Assembly (NCBI RefSeq): GCF_009905535.1
Contig: NZ_JAAALA010000018.1
Span: 24,907 to 88,906 of the forward strand
From: Caulobacter sp. SLTY
Lineage (GTDB): Bacteria; Pseudomonadota; Alphaproteobacteria; Caulobacterales; Caulobacteraceae
Direction: 5' to 3'
Length of the DNA: 64,000 bases
In this document: positions 1-8,572 of the stretch, in pieces
How the letters are laid out: each line of letters opens with the position of its first letter
Numbering within the stretch: position 1 is the first letter of the stretch
The notes under the pieces: model-generated
What the model saw: the letters and a program-made list of their open reading frames with translations, nothing else
What the model was told of the DNA's origin: nothing
The model's database searches: none
Made by a program: the position numbers and the translations under genes

Positions 1-298
1 AGAAGCCGTGCCAGCCGCCGATGTCGAAGGCCACCCCGCCCTTGGGCGTGGCGGCGGCGATCCGCTCGGCGAAGGATTGCTCGTAGGTGCCGGTCCAGAT
101 GCCCTTGTCGTCCGGCATGCGGATCCAGAAGCGGACACCCTTGGCCGGGCCGGCGTCGACGAGATGTTCGAACTCCGCGCCGTTGAGGGTGCGGTCAAGC
201 AGCCAGCGCTGGGCCTGGGCGATGCCGGGCATGGAACGGATCGCCCCGCGCAGCCGCCAGGGCACGATCGAGACCGCCGAGCGGATCATGGACGCCAT
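1..298 (-). CDS. FkbM family methyltransferase, N-terminal part (cut by window edge)
   Basis: The open frame runs from ATG at 298 leftwards off the window, giving about 99 residues. A GGAGAG ribosome binding site lies about 8 bases upstream. The N-terminal region is basic and amphipathic. It is followed by a segment ending VAFDIGGWHGF, which matches SAM-binding motif I of FkbM-type methyltransferases (compare LFLDIGANVGSYS in the complete FkbM gene at 6172-7074). The family usually O-methylates sugars or natural products. The neighbouring polysaccharide genes suggest a glycan substrate, but that is inference. A second in-frame ATG at 289 could also be the start. Confidence 0.7.
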   Translation of the reverse strand, partial: MASMIRSAVSIVPWRLRGAIRSMPGIAQAQRWLLDRTLNGAEFEHLVDAGPAKGVRFWIRMPDDKGIWTGTYEQSFAERIAAATPKGGVAFDIGGWHGF

Positions 299-413
299 TT
301 GAAGAACTCTCCGGAAAGCGGGTCAGGCAATGCCATCCCGTGTGTGTCAGTGTCCACCTCAAACGGGGGGATTCTTGTGACGAATCGAACCCTTGCCCGA
401 ATGGCGGGCGGGG

Positions 414-1472
414 TCAGCCGGCAGTCTCGGGTCCCGCCCGCGCGGAGCGGCGCGCCACCTGCCATCGACGAACCCGGCCGAGCAGCGGTTTTTCGACCAT
501 CAGGTGAACGGCCAGGCAGGCCAGCATCGACAGCAGGATCAGCCCGAAGATCACCACCCAGACCGGCGTACCCGGCGCCAGCCGGGCCCAGACGCCGGCG
601 CTGGCCGACAGGACATGGGGGTGGAACAGGTAGACGACGTAGGAGGCATTGCCCAGCAACAGCCCCACCCTGGCCACCCAGCCGCGCGGGCAATGGACAT
701 AGACGCCCAGCAGGATGATCGGGGCGCAGAAGGCGGCGATCAGCAGGGTCTTGGTCACCAGATGAAACTCATGGCCGATCAGGGCCGCGAAACCCATCAG
801 GGCGACCATGGCCAGCGCCATCAGCCAATAGGGCTCGAACGGCAGGCGGAAGGAGATGTCCGGCCGCTTGAGCCAGAACAGGCCGATCAGCACGCCGGCC
901 CCGAACTCGACGTTCACCGCATGCCCGATGCTCTTGACCAGGGCCGGCGCCTGCGGGCCGAGCAGCAGCAGGAGCGGCAGGACACACCAAGCCACCAGCA
1001 GGGGCCGCAGCCAGCGCGGGCCGAGCATCGAGATCGCGAAGACGGTGTAGAAGATGAACTCGTGCCGCAAGGTCCAGATGTTGAGCGGCTCCAGCGTGCC
1101 CACCGGCCAGGCGACCATGGCCCTGAGGAACGCCCCGCCGTCGAACTCGCCGCGCCCGAGATAGCGGAGGGCCGCGTAGGACAGCACCGCCAGCCACATC
1201 ATCGGCACGATGCGCAGGAACCGCCGGCCGAAGAAGTCGCCGACCTTCATCGTCGGCTTCCAGTCGCGGTCGAGGCTGACCACAGTGATGATGAAACCAC
1301 TGATCAGGAAGAACAGATCAACGCCCGCCGCCCCGCGGTAGAGGAAGCCGTCGAGCACGGTCTGGCCGAAATACTTGGGCGTGGCGGCCGACGCGGCCGC
1401 GTGATCGACGACGACCGCCAGGGCGGCGAGGCCACGCAGATACTGAATGCCGACGATTTCCCCACGCGTCAT
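414..1472 (-). CDS. Acyltransferase family 3 (OafA/YrhL-like) membrane protein
   Basis: This 352-residue multi-spanning membrane protein starts GIQYLRGLAALAVVVDH, the signature start of acyltransferase-3 proteins (R-GLAAL plus a histidine in TM1). It continues with the typical second segment GVDLFFLISGFII. About ten hydrophobic helices follow, and a basic tail. Family members transfer acetyl, succinyl or other acyl groups from the cytoplasm onto exported sugars such as O-antigen or exopolysaccharide. It sits on the edge of a polysaccharide gene cluster and is divergent from the sulfotransferase at 1626. A second member lies at 7232-8332, so the polymer may carry more than one acyl decoration. 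Confidence 0.88.
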   Translation of the reverse strand: MTRGEIVGIQYLRGLAALAVVVDHAAASAATPKYFGQTVLDGFLYRGAAGVDLFFLISGFIITVVSLDRDWKPTMKVGDFFGRRFLRIVPMMWLAVLSYAALRYLGRGEFDGGAFLRAMVAWPVGTLEPLNIWTLRHEFIFYTVFAISMLGPRWLRPLLVAWCVLPLLLLLGPQAPALVKSIGHAVNVEFGAGVLIGLFWLKRPDISFRLPFEPYWLMALAMVALMGFAALIGHEFHLVTKTLLIAAFCAPIILLGVYVHCPRGWVARVGLLLGNASYVVYLFHPHVLSASAGVWARLAPGTPVWVVIFGLILLSMLACLAVHLMVEKPLLGRVRRWQVARRSARAGPETAG

Positions 1473-1625
1473 CCGAAACCCCCAACCCCAGCGCCCAACC
1501 TAGCCAGCGGGGGCGCCGCTGGCCAGAGCCAAGCAATTTGGGCTTCCCAGGGCGGCTCCCGGACGCCATCTTCCGGCGCAGTGCGTTTGGGGCCTGGAGC
1601 CGAAGTCTTGGGAATATTGCCAACC

Positions 1626-2459
1626 GTGATCCGCCAGCCGGCCGCCAAGGTCTGGCGCGAGCGGATCCGGCCCTTCACGGGTAATTTCGATGGCGAGCCC
1701 GACTTCCTGGTCATCGGCGCCCAGAAGGCCAGCACGACCTGGCTGTCGCACCTGTTCACCCAGCAACCGAGCCTGCTGAAACCCAAGATCAAGGAAATTC
1801 ACTATTTCAACCGGCACTACGACCTGGGCCCCCGCTGGTACCGGTCGCATTTCGCCAGTTCGGAACAGGCCGAGGCGCGGGCCCTGGAAACGGGTCTGAC
1901 CCGGCTGCTTCGCTATGAGGCGACGCCGGATTACCTGTTCGATGCCGGCGCGGCGGCCCGAATCGCCGCCGACCTGCCCAAAGCCAGGCTGGTGGTGCTG
2001 GTGCGCGACCCGGTCTGGCGCGCGGTGTCGGGTTACAACCATATGGTCCGGGCGGGGCTGGAGAAGCGGTCGCTGGAGTCCGCGATCCTGGGCGAGGACG
2101 AGCAGCTGGAACAGGCACGGCGCACCTCGCCCGAGGCCTACCGGCACGCGCTGGAATTCCATTCCTACGTGGCGCGCGGCCTCTATTTCGATCAGATCCA
2201 GCGCTACCGGTCGCACTTCGCCGATCGCGACATCCAGGTGCTGGTCTACGAGGAGCTCATCGCCGACCCGCAGGCCGGCCTGGAGCAGCTCGCCACCTTC
2301 CTGGACGTGCCTCTGACCCTGCCGGCGCGCGTCACCGCCCAGAATGTCGGCCGCTACGAGCGCAAGGTCGATCCCGGCATCGAACGGTACATCCGCGACG
2401 CGACCGACGCCGACACCACCGCCCTGTTCAGCGCCCTCGGGCGGCCTCGGCCCTGGTGA
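1626..2459 (+). CDS. Sulfotransferase (PAPS-dependent)
   Basis: This protein of about 277 residues has the sulfotransferase fold signatures. FLVIGAQKASTTWLSHLF near residue 20 is the 5'-phosphosulfate loop binding PAPS. LVVLVRDPVWRAVSGYNHM near residue 120 is the 3'-phosphate binding motif, with its conserved Arg and Ser. The open frame extends far upstream (to 393), but that part is antisense shadow of the acyltransferase gene, so a start near 1600-1626 is required. GTG at 1626 is chosen; TTG at 1608 (with GGAG 8 bases before) or 1617 are alternatives. Its 3' end overlaps the convergent glycosyltransferase by 32 bp. Given the island, the acceptor is probably a polysaccharide or a sugar lipid (inference). 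Confidence 0.8.
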   Translation: MIRQPAAKVWRERIRPFTGNFDGEPDFLVIGAQKASTTWLSHLFTQQPSLLKPKIKEIHYFNRHYDLGPRWYRSHFASSEQAEARALETGLTRLLRYEATPDYLFDAGAAARIAADLPKARLVVLVRDPVWRAVSGYNHMVRAGLEKRSLESAILGEDEQLEQARRTSPEAYRHALEFHSYVARGLYFDQIQRYRSHFADRDIQVLVYEELIADPQAGLEQLATFLDVPLTLPARVTAQNVGRYERKVDPGIERYIRDATDADTTALFSALGRPRPW

Positions 2460-3684
2460 TCGCAGCCTGGTAAGCCTCGATAAGGGTCTGCGAGACCCGC
2501 TCCCACGACAGCGGCCCGGCGGCCGCCTCCAACGCCGCCGCCTTGGCGGCGGCCAGTCGGGCCGGATTGTCGATCAGCCCTTGGATGGCGGCGGCAATGG
2601 CCTCGTCACCCTCCTCGGCCAGGACGATGGCCTGCGGCGCCACCCGCGCGATCTCGCGATTGCCTGCGGTGGGGGTGGCCACCACCGCAGCTCCGCCCAG
2701 CAGGGAGTGGAACACCTTGTTGGTGATGGTCAGGTCGCGGCTGGCCGGCGTCGGCCGATCCAGGGCCAGGCCGATATCGTGCTCGGCAATCCGCGACAGC
2801 AGGTCCGCCGGCGCTGTTGTGGGGTGGAAGAACAGGCTGTCCCGCCGCTCCGGCGCCAGCCGCAGGCGGAGGGACTCCTGATATTCGGCCGAGCCGTCGC
2901 CCCGGATGTGCAGCTCGACCTTGCCCCGAAGCCGGTCCAAGGCGTCGATCAGGGGCTCCAGCCCCCTCCCCGGCCCCGTCGTCTGGGACACCCAGTGCAG
3001 GCTGACCGCGTCCGGGTCGCGCCGGTCGAGCCGCTTGCCGTCGATGCCCTGGCGGTCGGACCAGCGGAAGGCGTTGTAGATCGTCAGCGGCGGCCTGGCG
3101 CCATGCTCGGCCGCCAGGGCGCCGGCCAGGGCGTCGGAGGTGGTCGAGGTCACCGCGGCCCTGTGCAGGGCCAGGTCCTCCAGCGCGCGCAGGCGACGGA
3201 TCGGCCGTTCCCTTTGCGCCGAGGGGAGCAGGTCGCGGGAGTACCAGTCCTCGAAGTCGACCGAGCACAGGGCGCCCCGGCGGGTCAGGCGGTCGAGCGC
3301 AACCAGGCCAACCTCCAGGTGACAGCTGTAGAGATCCGCCTTCACCGCCTCGGCGGCGCGGAGGGTGGCCTCCACCGAGTAACCCAGGCTGCCGTCCAGC
3401 TGCAGGCCCAGGCGGCTGACCGCCGCTATGGACAGCCGCCGCTCCAGCCGGCTCCACTGACGGACCAGGGGCGAGGCGGCCGGCAGGTCGGGGACGGTCA
3501 CCCGCGGCCAGGGCCGGGCGGCCAGAAGGCCCTCATCCCGCGCCTGGTCGGCGGGGATCAGGGATGGACCGACCACGGTCACCCGGAACCCGGCGGCCGC
3601 CAGGGCGTCGGCCTCCTTAACCAGGCGCGGGTTGCGCCAGATGTGGGCGCCGGTGATCAGGCAGACGTGCCGCGGGGCCGGCAT
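2428..3684 (-). CDS. Glycosyltransferase, GT4-like (GT-B fold)
   Basis: The 418-residue protein begins with a Rossmann-like strand-turn segment, HVCLITGAHIWRNPRLVKEADALAAAGFRVTVVGP, typical of the N-terminal half of GT-B enzymes. The C-terminal half has a short HPTTAPADLLSRIAEHDIGLALDRPTPAS-type stretch and a nucleotide-sugar site (TITNKVFHSLLGGAAVVATPT) equivalent to the E-rich GT4 site, here less canonical. It is the last gene of a minus-strand operon. Its ATG overlaps the flippase stop by one base (TGATG), indicating translational coupling. Specificity cannot be read from sequence. Confidence 0.75.
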   Translation of the reverse strand: MPAPRHVCLITGAHIWRNPRLVKEADALAAAGFRVTVVGPSLIPADQARDEGLLAARPWPRVTVPDLPAASPLVRQWSRLERRLSIAAVSRLGLQLDGSLGYSVEATLRAAEAVKADLYSCHLEVGLVALDRLTRRGALCSVDFEDWYSRDLLPSAQRERPIRRLRALEDLALHRAAVTSTTSDALAGALAAEHGARPPLTIYNAFRWSDRQGIDGKRLDRRDPDAVSLHWVSQTTGPGRGLEPLIDALDRLRGKVELHIRGDGSAEYQESLRLRLAPERRDSLFFHPTTAPADLLSRIAEHDIGLALDRPTPASRDLTITNKVFHSLLGGAAVVATPTAGNREIARVAPQAIVLAEEGDEAIAAAIQGLIDNPARLAAAKAAALEAAAGPLSWERVSQTLIEAYQAAITRAEAARGR

Positions 3685-5186
3685 CAGGCGGCCCTGTTGA
3701 GCAGCAGAACACGGCGGGCCAGGCGCCCGCCCGGGAGCAGGCCGCAGAGCGTATTGAGGCCCTGAGCGTCAAGGAAGCGGATCAGCGCCAGCATCAGCAG
3801 AGACGTCGCGCCGCCGGTGACCACCAGGGTCACGATCGGCCGGGCCGCTTCGAAGGCCAGGAACCAGCCACCCGCCGCGACCGCCAGGCCGACGACGGTC
3901 AACACCAGGCCGGGCAGAGCCGCGGCGACCAGGTCCGACAGCGCCACGAGCCCGCCGCGCACCATCACCGCCAGCATGCCGGCGGCGACCAGCGTCAGCA
4001 CCACGCCCAAGGAGATCACATAGGTCTGCAGGTCGGCGACCAGGAGGGCGATCAGGCAGGCCAGGTTGGCGACTATAATCACGATGTCATAGATCAGCGT
4101 CCGCCTGGCGCCTTCGTTGGTCAGCACCACCAGCTTGACCACGTGGTAGAGACAGGCCGCCGTCGCAGCCAGCAGCATGGGCCGCACCATGGGCGCCACG
4201 GCGTCCCACTGCTGGCCGTAAAGGGTGTGGATCGCCGCCCGTTCGGCCATGGCCAGGGTGACCGCCAGGGGCGCGGTGGTCCACAGCCCGACCTTGAGCA
4301 ACAGGCCGGCGGCCCGGCGGGCCTCGGTCGAGCGGGGCTCCATCCGGGCGAGCGTCGGATAGAGGACCGCCATCACCTGGTCCGAGATCCAGCTGGCCGC
4401 CAGCTGGGCCAGGCCCCGGGCGCGGATGAACACCCCAAGCGGTCCAAACCCGGCGAGCAGCGACAGCACGATGCTCTCGATGGCGGTCTGGGCCGCGATC
4501 AGCGCCCCGCTGGTGGTGCGAAGCAGGCCGAAGACGAAGGCTTCGCGATAGCCCTTCCAGCTGAACCGCCAGCCCCGCGGGCAGTCCTTGTCGAGCAGGA
4601 AGCCGATCACCAGGGGCACCGGCACCAGCAGGTTCTGGGCCAGCAGGGCCCAGACCCCGTGGCCCATCCAGGCCAGCAGGGAAGCGACCGCCGCATAGAG
4701 CACGAAGGACCACATCTGCAGCCCGCGCAGCGTGCGCCACTTCAGGGCGATGCGCAGATAGGAGGAGTAGTAGTACCGCGGGATGTTGATCAGCATCGCC
4801 AGCGAGCCGACGTGCACATAGACGGCGATCGGCTGGTACTGCGGCATGAAATGCATCACCAGGGCGATGATGTTGCAGACCACGAACAGCAGCCCGTGCA
4901 GCATGATCCCGAAAGCCAGGTGCGGGTAGTAGTCCTCGTCCGTCGGCGCCTTCTGATGGAACAGGTGGGCCGAGAAGGACTGCATCGAGAAGGACAGCAG
5001 CAGCAGGATCACCCCGCTGACCACGCCGTACTGGCCGAACATCTCCGGGCTGATCAGTCGGGCCAGCAGCAGCGACAGCAGGATCGAGCCGGCCTTGGTG
5101 CCGAAGGCCAGCCCCGCGCCCCAAAGCACCGTATCGCGCGTGGCCTTGCGGTCGATACGCTCCTGCGACTCGTCCGGGCCCGACAT
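3684..5186 (-). CDS. Polysaccharide flippase (Wzx/PST family, MOP superfamily)
   Basis: This 500-residue protein has about 14 hydrophobic helices and a short charged N-terminus, the layout of Wzx/PST oligosaccharide-lipid flippases. The opening helix region TVLWGAGLAFGTKAGSILLSLLLARLI and the following PEMFGQYGV are typical: the family often has 'P-xx-FG-Y/L' after TM1. It would flip undecaprenyl-linked repeat units across the inner membrane for the Wzy-type polymerase at 12083-13447. It is coupled by one-base overlaps to both galE upstream and the glycosyltransferase downstream. Confidence 0.85.
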   Translation of the reverse strand: MSGPDESQERIDRKATRDTVLWGAGLAFGTKAGSILLSLLLARLISPEMFGQYGVVSGVILLLLSFSMQSFSAHLFHQKAPTDEDYYPHLAFGIMLHGLLFVVCNIIALVMHFMPQYQPIAVYVHVGSLAMLINIPRYYYSSYLRIALKWRTLRGLQMWSFVLYAAVASLLAWMGHGVWALLAQNLLVPVPLVIGFLLDKDCPRGWRFSWKGYREAFVFGLLRTTSGALIAAQTAIESIVLSLLAGFGPLGVFIRARGLAQLAASWISDQVMAVLYPTLARMEPRSTEARRAAGLLLKVGLWTTAPLAVTLAMAERAAIHTLYGQQWDAVAPMVRPMLLAATAACLYHVVKLVVLTNEGARRTLIYDIVIIVANLACLIALLVADLQTYVISLGVVLTLVAAGMLAVMVRGGLVALSDLVAAALPGLVLTVVGLAVAAGGWFLAFEAARPIVTLVVTGGATSLLMLALIRFLDAQGLNTLCGLLPGGRLARRVLLLNRAA

Positions 5187-6163
5187 CAGCCGGCCAGTTC
5201 GTGCCAGCGCCAGGCCGAGCGCAGGATGTTGTCGATATCGGAATTGACCGGCGACCAGCCGAGCACCCGGCCCGCCTTCTCCGACGAGGCCACCAACGAG
5301 CCCGGATCGCCCGGGCGGCGCGGGCCGATTTCCCGGCGGATGGGGCGGCCGGACAGCTGCTCGACCTTGTCGAGGATTTCCTTCACCGACAGCCCGTGGC
5401 CTGTGCCCAGGTTGAAGGCGTCGCTTTGCCCGCCGTCCATCAGATGGTCGATGGCGCGGACATGGGCGTCAGCCAGGTCCAGCACGTGGACGTAGTCGCG
5501 CACGGCGGTGCCGTCGCGGGTGTCGAAATCGTCCCCGTTGATCCGGAACACCGCGTCCGGCTGCATCGCCGCCCGGATGGCCAGCGGGATCATGTGGGTT
5601 TCCGGCTCGTGCTTCTCGCCGATCTCCAGGTCCGGATCGTCACCGGCGGCGTTGAAATAGCGCAGCGCCACCGACCGCAGGCCGTGTGCGACGCCATAGT
5701 CGTGCAGCATCTTCTCGCCGATCAGCTTGGACCAGCCATAGGGGTTGATCGGCGACTGCGGGTGGGTCTCGTCGATCAACGGCGCCTGCGGCTCGCCGAA
5801 GGTGGCGCAGCTGGAGGAGAACAGAATCCTGCCGACTCCGGCGGTCGTCATTCCGGCCAGCAGGTTGTTCATCCCGGTGACGTTGGTCTCGTAGTAGGCG
5901 CCCGGCTGCTGGATCGACTCCCCGACGTAGGCCAGGGCTGCGAAATGGGCGACGATGTCCGGCTTGGTCTCGGCGATGGCCCTAGCAATGGCGTCGGCGT
6001 CGCGGATGTCGCCCTCGATCAAGGGGCCGAAGCGGACGAACTCGCGCCAGCCGCGCGACAGGTTGTCGAACACCACGACGGTCCAGCCCCGCGCCGCGAA
6101 GGCCTTGCAGCAATGGCTGCCGACATAGCCGGCGCCGCCGGTGACGAAGACGGTGCGGCTCAT
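5186..6163 (-). CDS. galE: UDP-glucose 4-epimerase
   Basis: The 325-residue extended SDR enzyme has the NAD-binding glycine motif VTGGAGYVGSH at the N-terminus. It also has the FDNLSRG and GDIRD segments, SSSCATFGEP, and the catalytic YxxxK pair (Tyr142/Lys146 in NPYGWSK). The FNLGTGHGLSVKEI stretch is typical of GalE. It interconverts UDP-Glc and UDP-Gal, or their N-acetyl forms. It lies 8 bp after the FkbM methyltransferase gene and overlaps the flippase start by one base, so it is part of the polysaccharide operon. Length is normal for bacterial GalE. Confidence 0.93.
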   Translation of the reverse strand: MSRTVFVTGGAGYVGSHCCKAFAARGWTVVVFDNLSRGWREFVRFGPLIEGDIRDADAIARAIAETKPDIVAHFAALAYVGESIQQPGAYYETNVTGMNNLLAGMTTAGVGRILFSSSCATFGEPQAPLIDETHPQSPINPYGWSKLIGEKMLHDYGVAHGLRSVALRYFNAAGDDPDLEIGEKHEPETHMIPLAIRAAMQPDAVFRINGDDFDTRDGTAVRDYVHVLDLADAHVRAIDHLMDGGQSDAFNLGTGHGLSVKEILDKVEQLSGRPIRREIGPRRPGDPGSLVASSEKAGRVLGWSPVNSDIDNILRSAWRWHELAG

Positions 6164-6171
6164 TCAGGTTC

Positions 6172-7074
6172 TCACAGGCGCACGCCGTTGAGGGTGCGGT
6201 AGGGGGCGGCGGCCAGTCGCTCGCGCACGGCGGCCGGCTCGCGGACATAGAGCATGTTCGACACCCGATAGCCGAAGGGCCTGGCGGCCAGCTCGCGGGC
6301 GAAGGGGTCGTAGTACATGGCCTCGAAGCCGAAGGCGGCGAACCGCTCGCGGATGTCGGGGGTTTCCAGCTCGGTCTGGATGGCCAGCAGCGAGGGGGCG
6401 GCCAGCACCGCGGCGGCGCCTTCCAGCACCTGCTCCTCGAACCCCTCGACATCCAGCTTGATCATCGTCGGGGCGCCGACGCCCTCGACGTCGTCGAGCC
6501 GGCGGACCGGCACGATCCGCGCCTCTTCGCCCTCGGCGGCGACGCGGTTGATGGTGTCACGCCCGACGGTGAAGGCGATCTCGCCGTTGGAGGGGCCGAG
6601 CGCCACCTCTTCCACCCGCGCCAGGGATTGCAGGCCGTTAAGCGCCAGGTTGCGGCGCAGGGATCCGGCCGTATGCGGATCGGGTTCGAAGGCGATCGTC
6701 CGGGCGCCGCAGGCCTTGGCCGCCAGCACGCTGTAGCTGCCGACATTGGCCCCGATGTCGAGGAACAGGTCGCCCGGCCGCAGTAGGTGCAGCAAGAAGC
6801 CCATCTCGGTGAATTCATGCAGGCCGCAATAGATGTTGCCGGTCGCCCCGGTCATGCCCCGCCGCACCGCCAGCCGGGCCTCGCCGATCCAGGGCACCAC
6901 CACCTCGGGCGCCAGGCGCGAGCGCAGTTGCCAGTCGGCGAACCGCGCCAGCGCCGCTACCGGCCGGCCACGGTTCATCGGATGGGAGAGGATGAACCCA
7001 AGGATCGCGTCCAGTCGCAATGCCGCTCGCCCCTCTTTAACGCCACTCGTCGCGATGGCCGCGACCGTCCCCAC
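6172..7074 (-). CDS. FkbM family methyltransferase
   Basis: This is a 300-residue SAM-dependent methyltransferase. Motif I is LFLDIGANVGSYSVLAA, followed by the acidic ribose-binding TIAFEPDP and the FkbM hallmark MIKLDVEGFEEQVLEGA. The N-terminal 90 residues are a basic helical extension. It is the first gene of the minus-strand operon with galE, flippase and glycosyltransferase, and is divergent from the acyltransferase at 7232. A glycan or repeat-unit sugar is the probable acceptor (inference). Together with the partial gene at the left edge, this makes two FkbM genes in the island. Confidence 0.88.
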   Translation of the reverse strand: MGTVAAIATSGVKEGRAALRLDAILGFILSHPMNRGRPVAALARFADWQLRSRLAPEVVVPWIGEARLAVRRGMTGATGNIYCGLHEFTEMGFLLHLLRPGDLFLDIGANVGSYSVLAAKACGARTIAFEPDPHTAGSLRRNLALNGLQSLARVEEVALGPSNGEIAFTVGRDTINRVAAEGEEARIVPVRRLDDVEGVGAPTMIKLDVEGFEEQVLEGAAAVLAAPSLLAIQTELETPDIRERFAAFGFEAMYYDPFARELAARPFGYRVSNMLYVREPAAVRERLAAAPYRTLNGVRL

Positions 7075-7231
7075 CCTGGACGCCAGTCTCTAGGCGATCA
7101 GGCAGAGCCCGCCAACACCGATGTTGCGGTGCGAGACAATTGAGCCGCCGATTGTCGGGACGGTGAAAATCATGCTGTCTGTCGCGCCTGCCGGGGATCG
7201 GGGCTCGGCGCGCGGGGCGAGTGGGGGCGAG

Positions 7232-8332
7232 ATGAAGCTGCTGAAGCTGGAAGCCATGCGGGGGTTCGCCGCCCTCTATGTGGTGCTGCACCATGTCGTG
7301 CCGCACGACCTGACCTTCCAGGGGATCGAGGTCGGCCATCTGTTTCGCTTCGGCCAGGAAGCGGTGATCCTGTTCTTCCTGGTGTCCGGTTTCGTGATCA
7401 ACTATTCCTACACGATGGGCCGGGACAAATCGTTCGGGCTGTATTTCTTCAATCGCGCCACCCGCATCTACATCCCATTGCTGGTCATCTACGTGATGGG
7501 TTACGCAATCGAATGTTTCCGGGTCGCGGGTCTTGCAGATCCCAAGCTCAAGGACCTGCTGCTCAACGTCCTGATGCTCCAGGACATGGCGGCGTTGAAG
7601 CCCAACGTCATCGTCTCGTCCTACATGCACAACACACCGCTGTGGTCGCTGTCCTACGAGTGGTGGTTCTACATGCTGTTCTTCCCGATCGTGACCATCA
7701 TCAAGACCCCGCGAACCGCCGGCTACTTGGTCTTCGGCCTCTCCATCGCCGCCGCCCTGCTCTACGTCGTCTGGCCCACCTTCGCGCCGCGGCTGTTGAT
7801 GTACATGGCCATCTGGTGGGCCGGGGCCCATCTGGCCCAGGCCTATATGGACAAGGCCGGCAGGATCGGTCTCAAGGACTTCCTCGCGCCCGTGGCGGCC
7901 ATCGGCACGATCTGCGCCGTCCTGGCGGTGGACAACCTGCTGCATCGCGCGGCGGGCGGGGCGCTGACCTTCGGCGTCCACCCCTTCCTGGAACTTCGCC
8001 ACTTCGCCTTCTCGCTGGTGGTGCTGGTCGGGGCCTATGTCTGGATGAAGGCTCGGTGGGTGTTGTTCGACCGGGTGTTCGGCCTGTTCGCCCTGGCCGC
8101 GCCGATCTCCTACAGCGTCTATATCAGCCACAAGTATCTGGTCGCCAACGCCACCTACCTTGCCTTCCTGAACAGCCCGATCCTGGAGTTCGTTCTCTAC
8201 AGCGCAGTGATGGTGGCCTTCTGCATCGCCCTCGAAATCTATTTCTATCCCTGGGTCCGCCGCGCCCTGCGCCCAATGGTCTTTCGGCAGGCCGCCGAGT
8301 CCCAGAGCGCGAGCGGCCGCAATACTGGTTGA
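7232..8332 (+). CDS. Acyltransferase family 3 membrane protein
   Basis: The frame opens at 7121, but the family start MKLLKLEAMRGFAALYVVLHH lies at ATG 7232, preceded by a GGGGGCGAG ribosome binding site, giving 366 residues. The RGFAALYVVLHHVV segment carries the TM1 Arg and paired His of acyltransferase-3 enzymes. AVILFFLVSGFVINYSY is the second family segment. About ten transmembrane helices are seen. It probably O-acylates the exopolysaccharide. It lies between the divergent FkbM operon and the exopolysaccharide export operon starting at 8573. Confidence 0.88.
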   Translation: MKLLKLEAMRGFAALYVVLHHVVPHDLTFQGIEVGHLFRFGQEAVILFFLVSGFVINYSYTMGRDKSFGLYFFNRATRIYIPLLVIYVMGYAIECFRVAGLADPKLKDLLLNVLMLQDMAALKPNVIVSSYMHNTPLWSLSYEWWFYMLFFPIVTIIKTPRTAGYLVFGLSIAAALLYVVWPTFAPRLLMYMAIWWAGAHLAQAYMDKAGRIGLKDFLAPVAAIGTICAVLAVDNLLHRAAGGALTFGVHPFLELRHFAFSLVVLVGAYVWMKARWVLFDRVFGLFALAAPISYSVYISHKYLVANATYLAFLNSPILEFVLYSAVMVAFCIALEIYFYPWVRRALRPMVFRQAAESQSASGRNTG

Positions 8333-8572
8333 GCCTCGTCAGGGGTCCGGAAGAGCGGCTGTCGCATCTTTGCGCGGCGCCCGGATTCTGGTCGGCGACG
8401 GAGCAAGGCGCTGGCGAACGTTATCGCAAAAGGCTAAGGCGAGGAGACAGATCGTCGCGCCGTTGGTGGCCGTCCGAAGCTTTGCGCTTGCAAAGGTTTA
8501 GAGGGCGCCGGCCGGCGGGGGCGCCGGGCGTATTCCGGCAGGTGGCGTTGCAAGCAGGATTTGGGAGTAACA

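Noticed and set aside
393..1625. N-terminal 411-codon extension of the sulfotransferase frame
   Set aside because: This part is antisense to the acyltransferase-3 gene and has a Gln/Asp/Arg-rich shadow composition; the sulfotransferase fold begins near 1626.
8480..8495. CTTTGC-GCTT-GCAAAG hairpin before the BY-kinase gene as an operator
   Set aside because: Six-base arms in a non-coding leader are too short to support a call without other copies.
8357..8572. Caulobacter-type promoter (TTATCG ... GCTAAG) before the BY-kinase gene
   Set aside because: The two boxes are only about 6 bases apart, too close for a -35/-10 pair.
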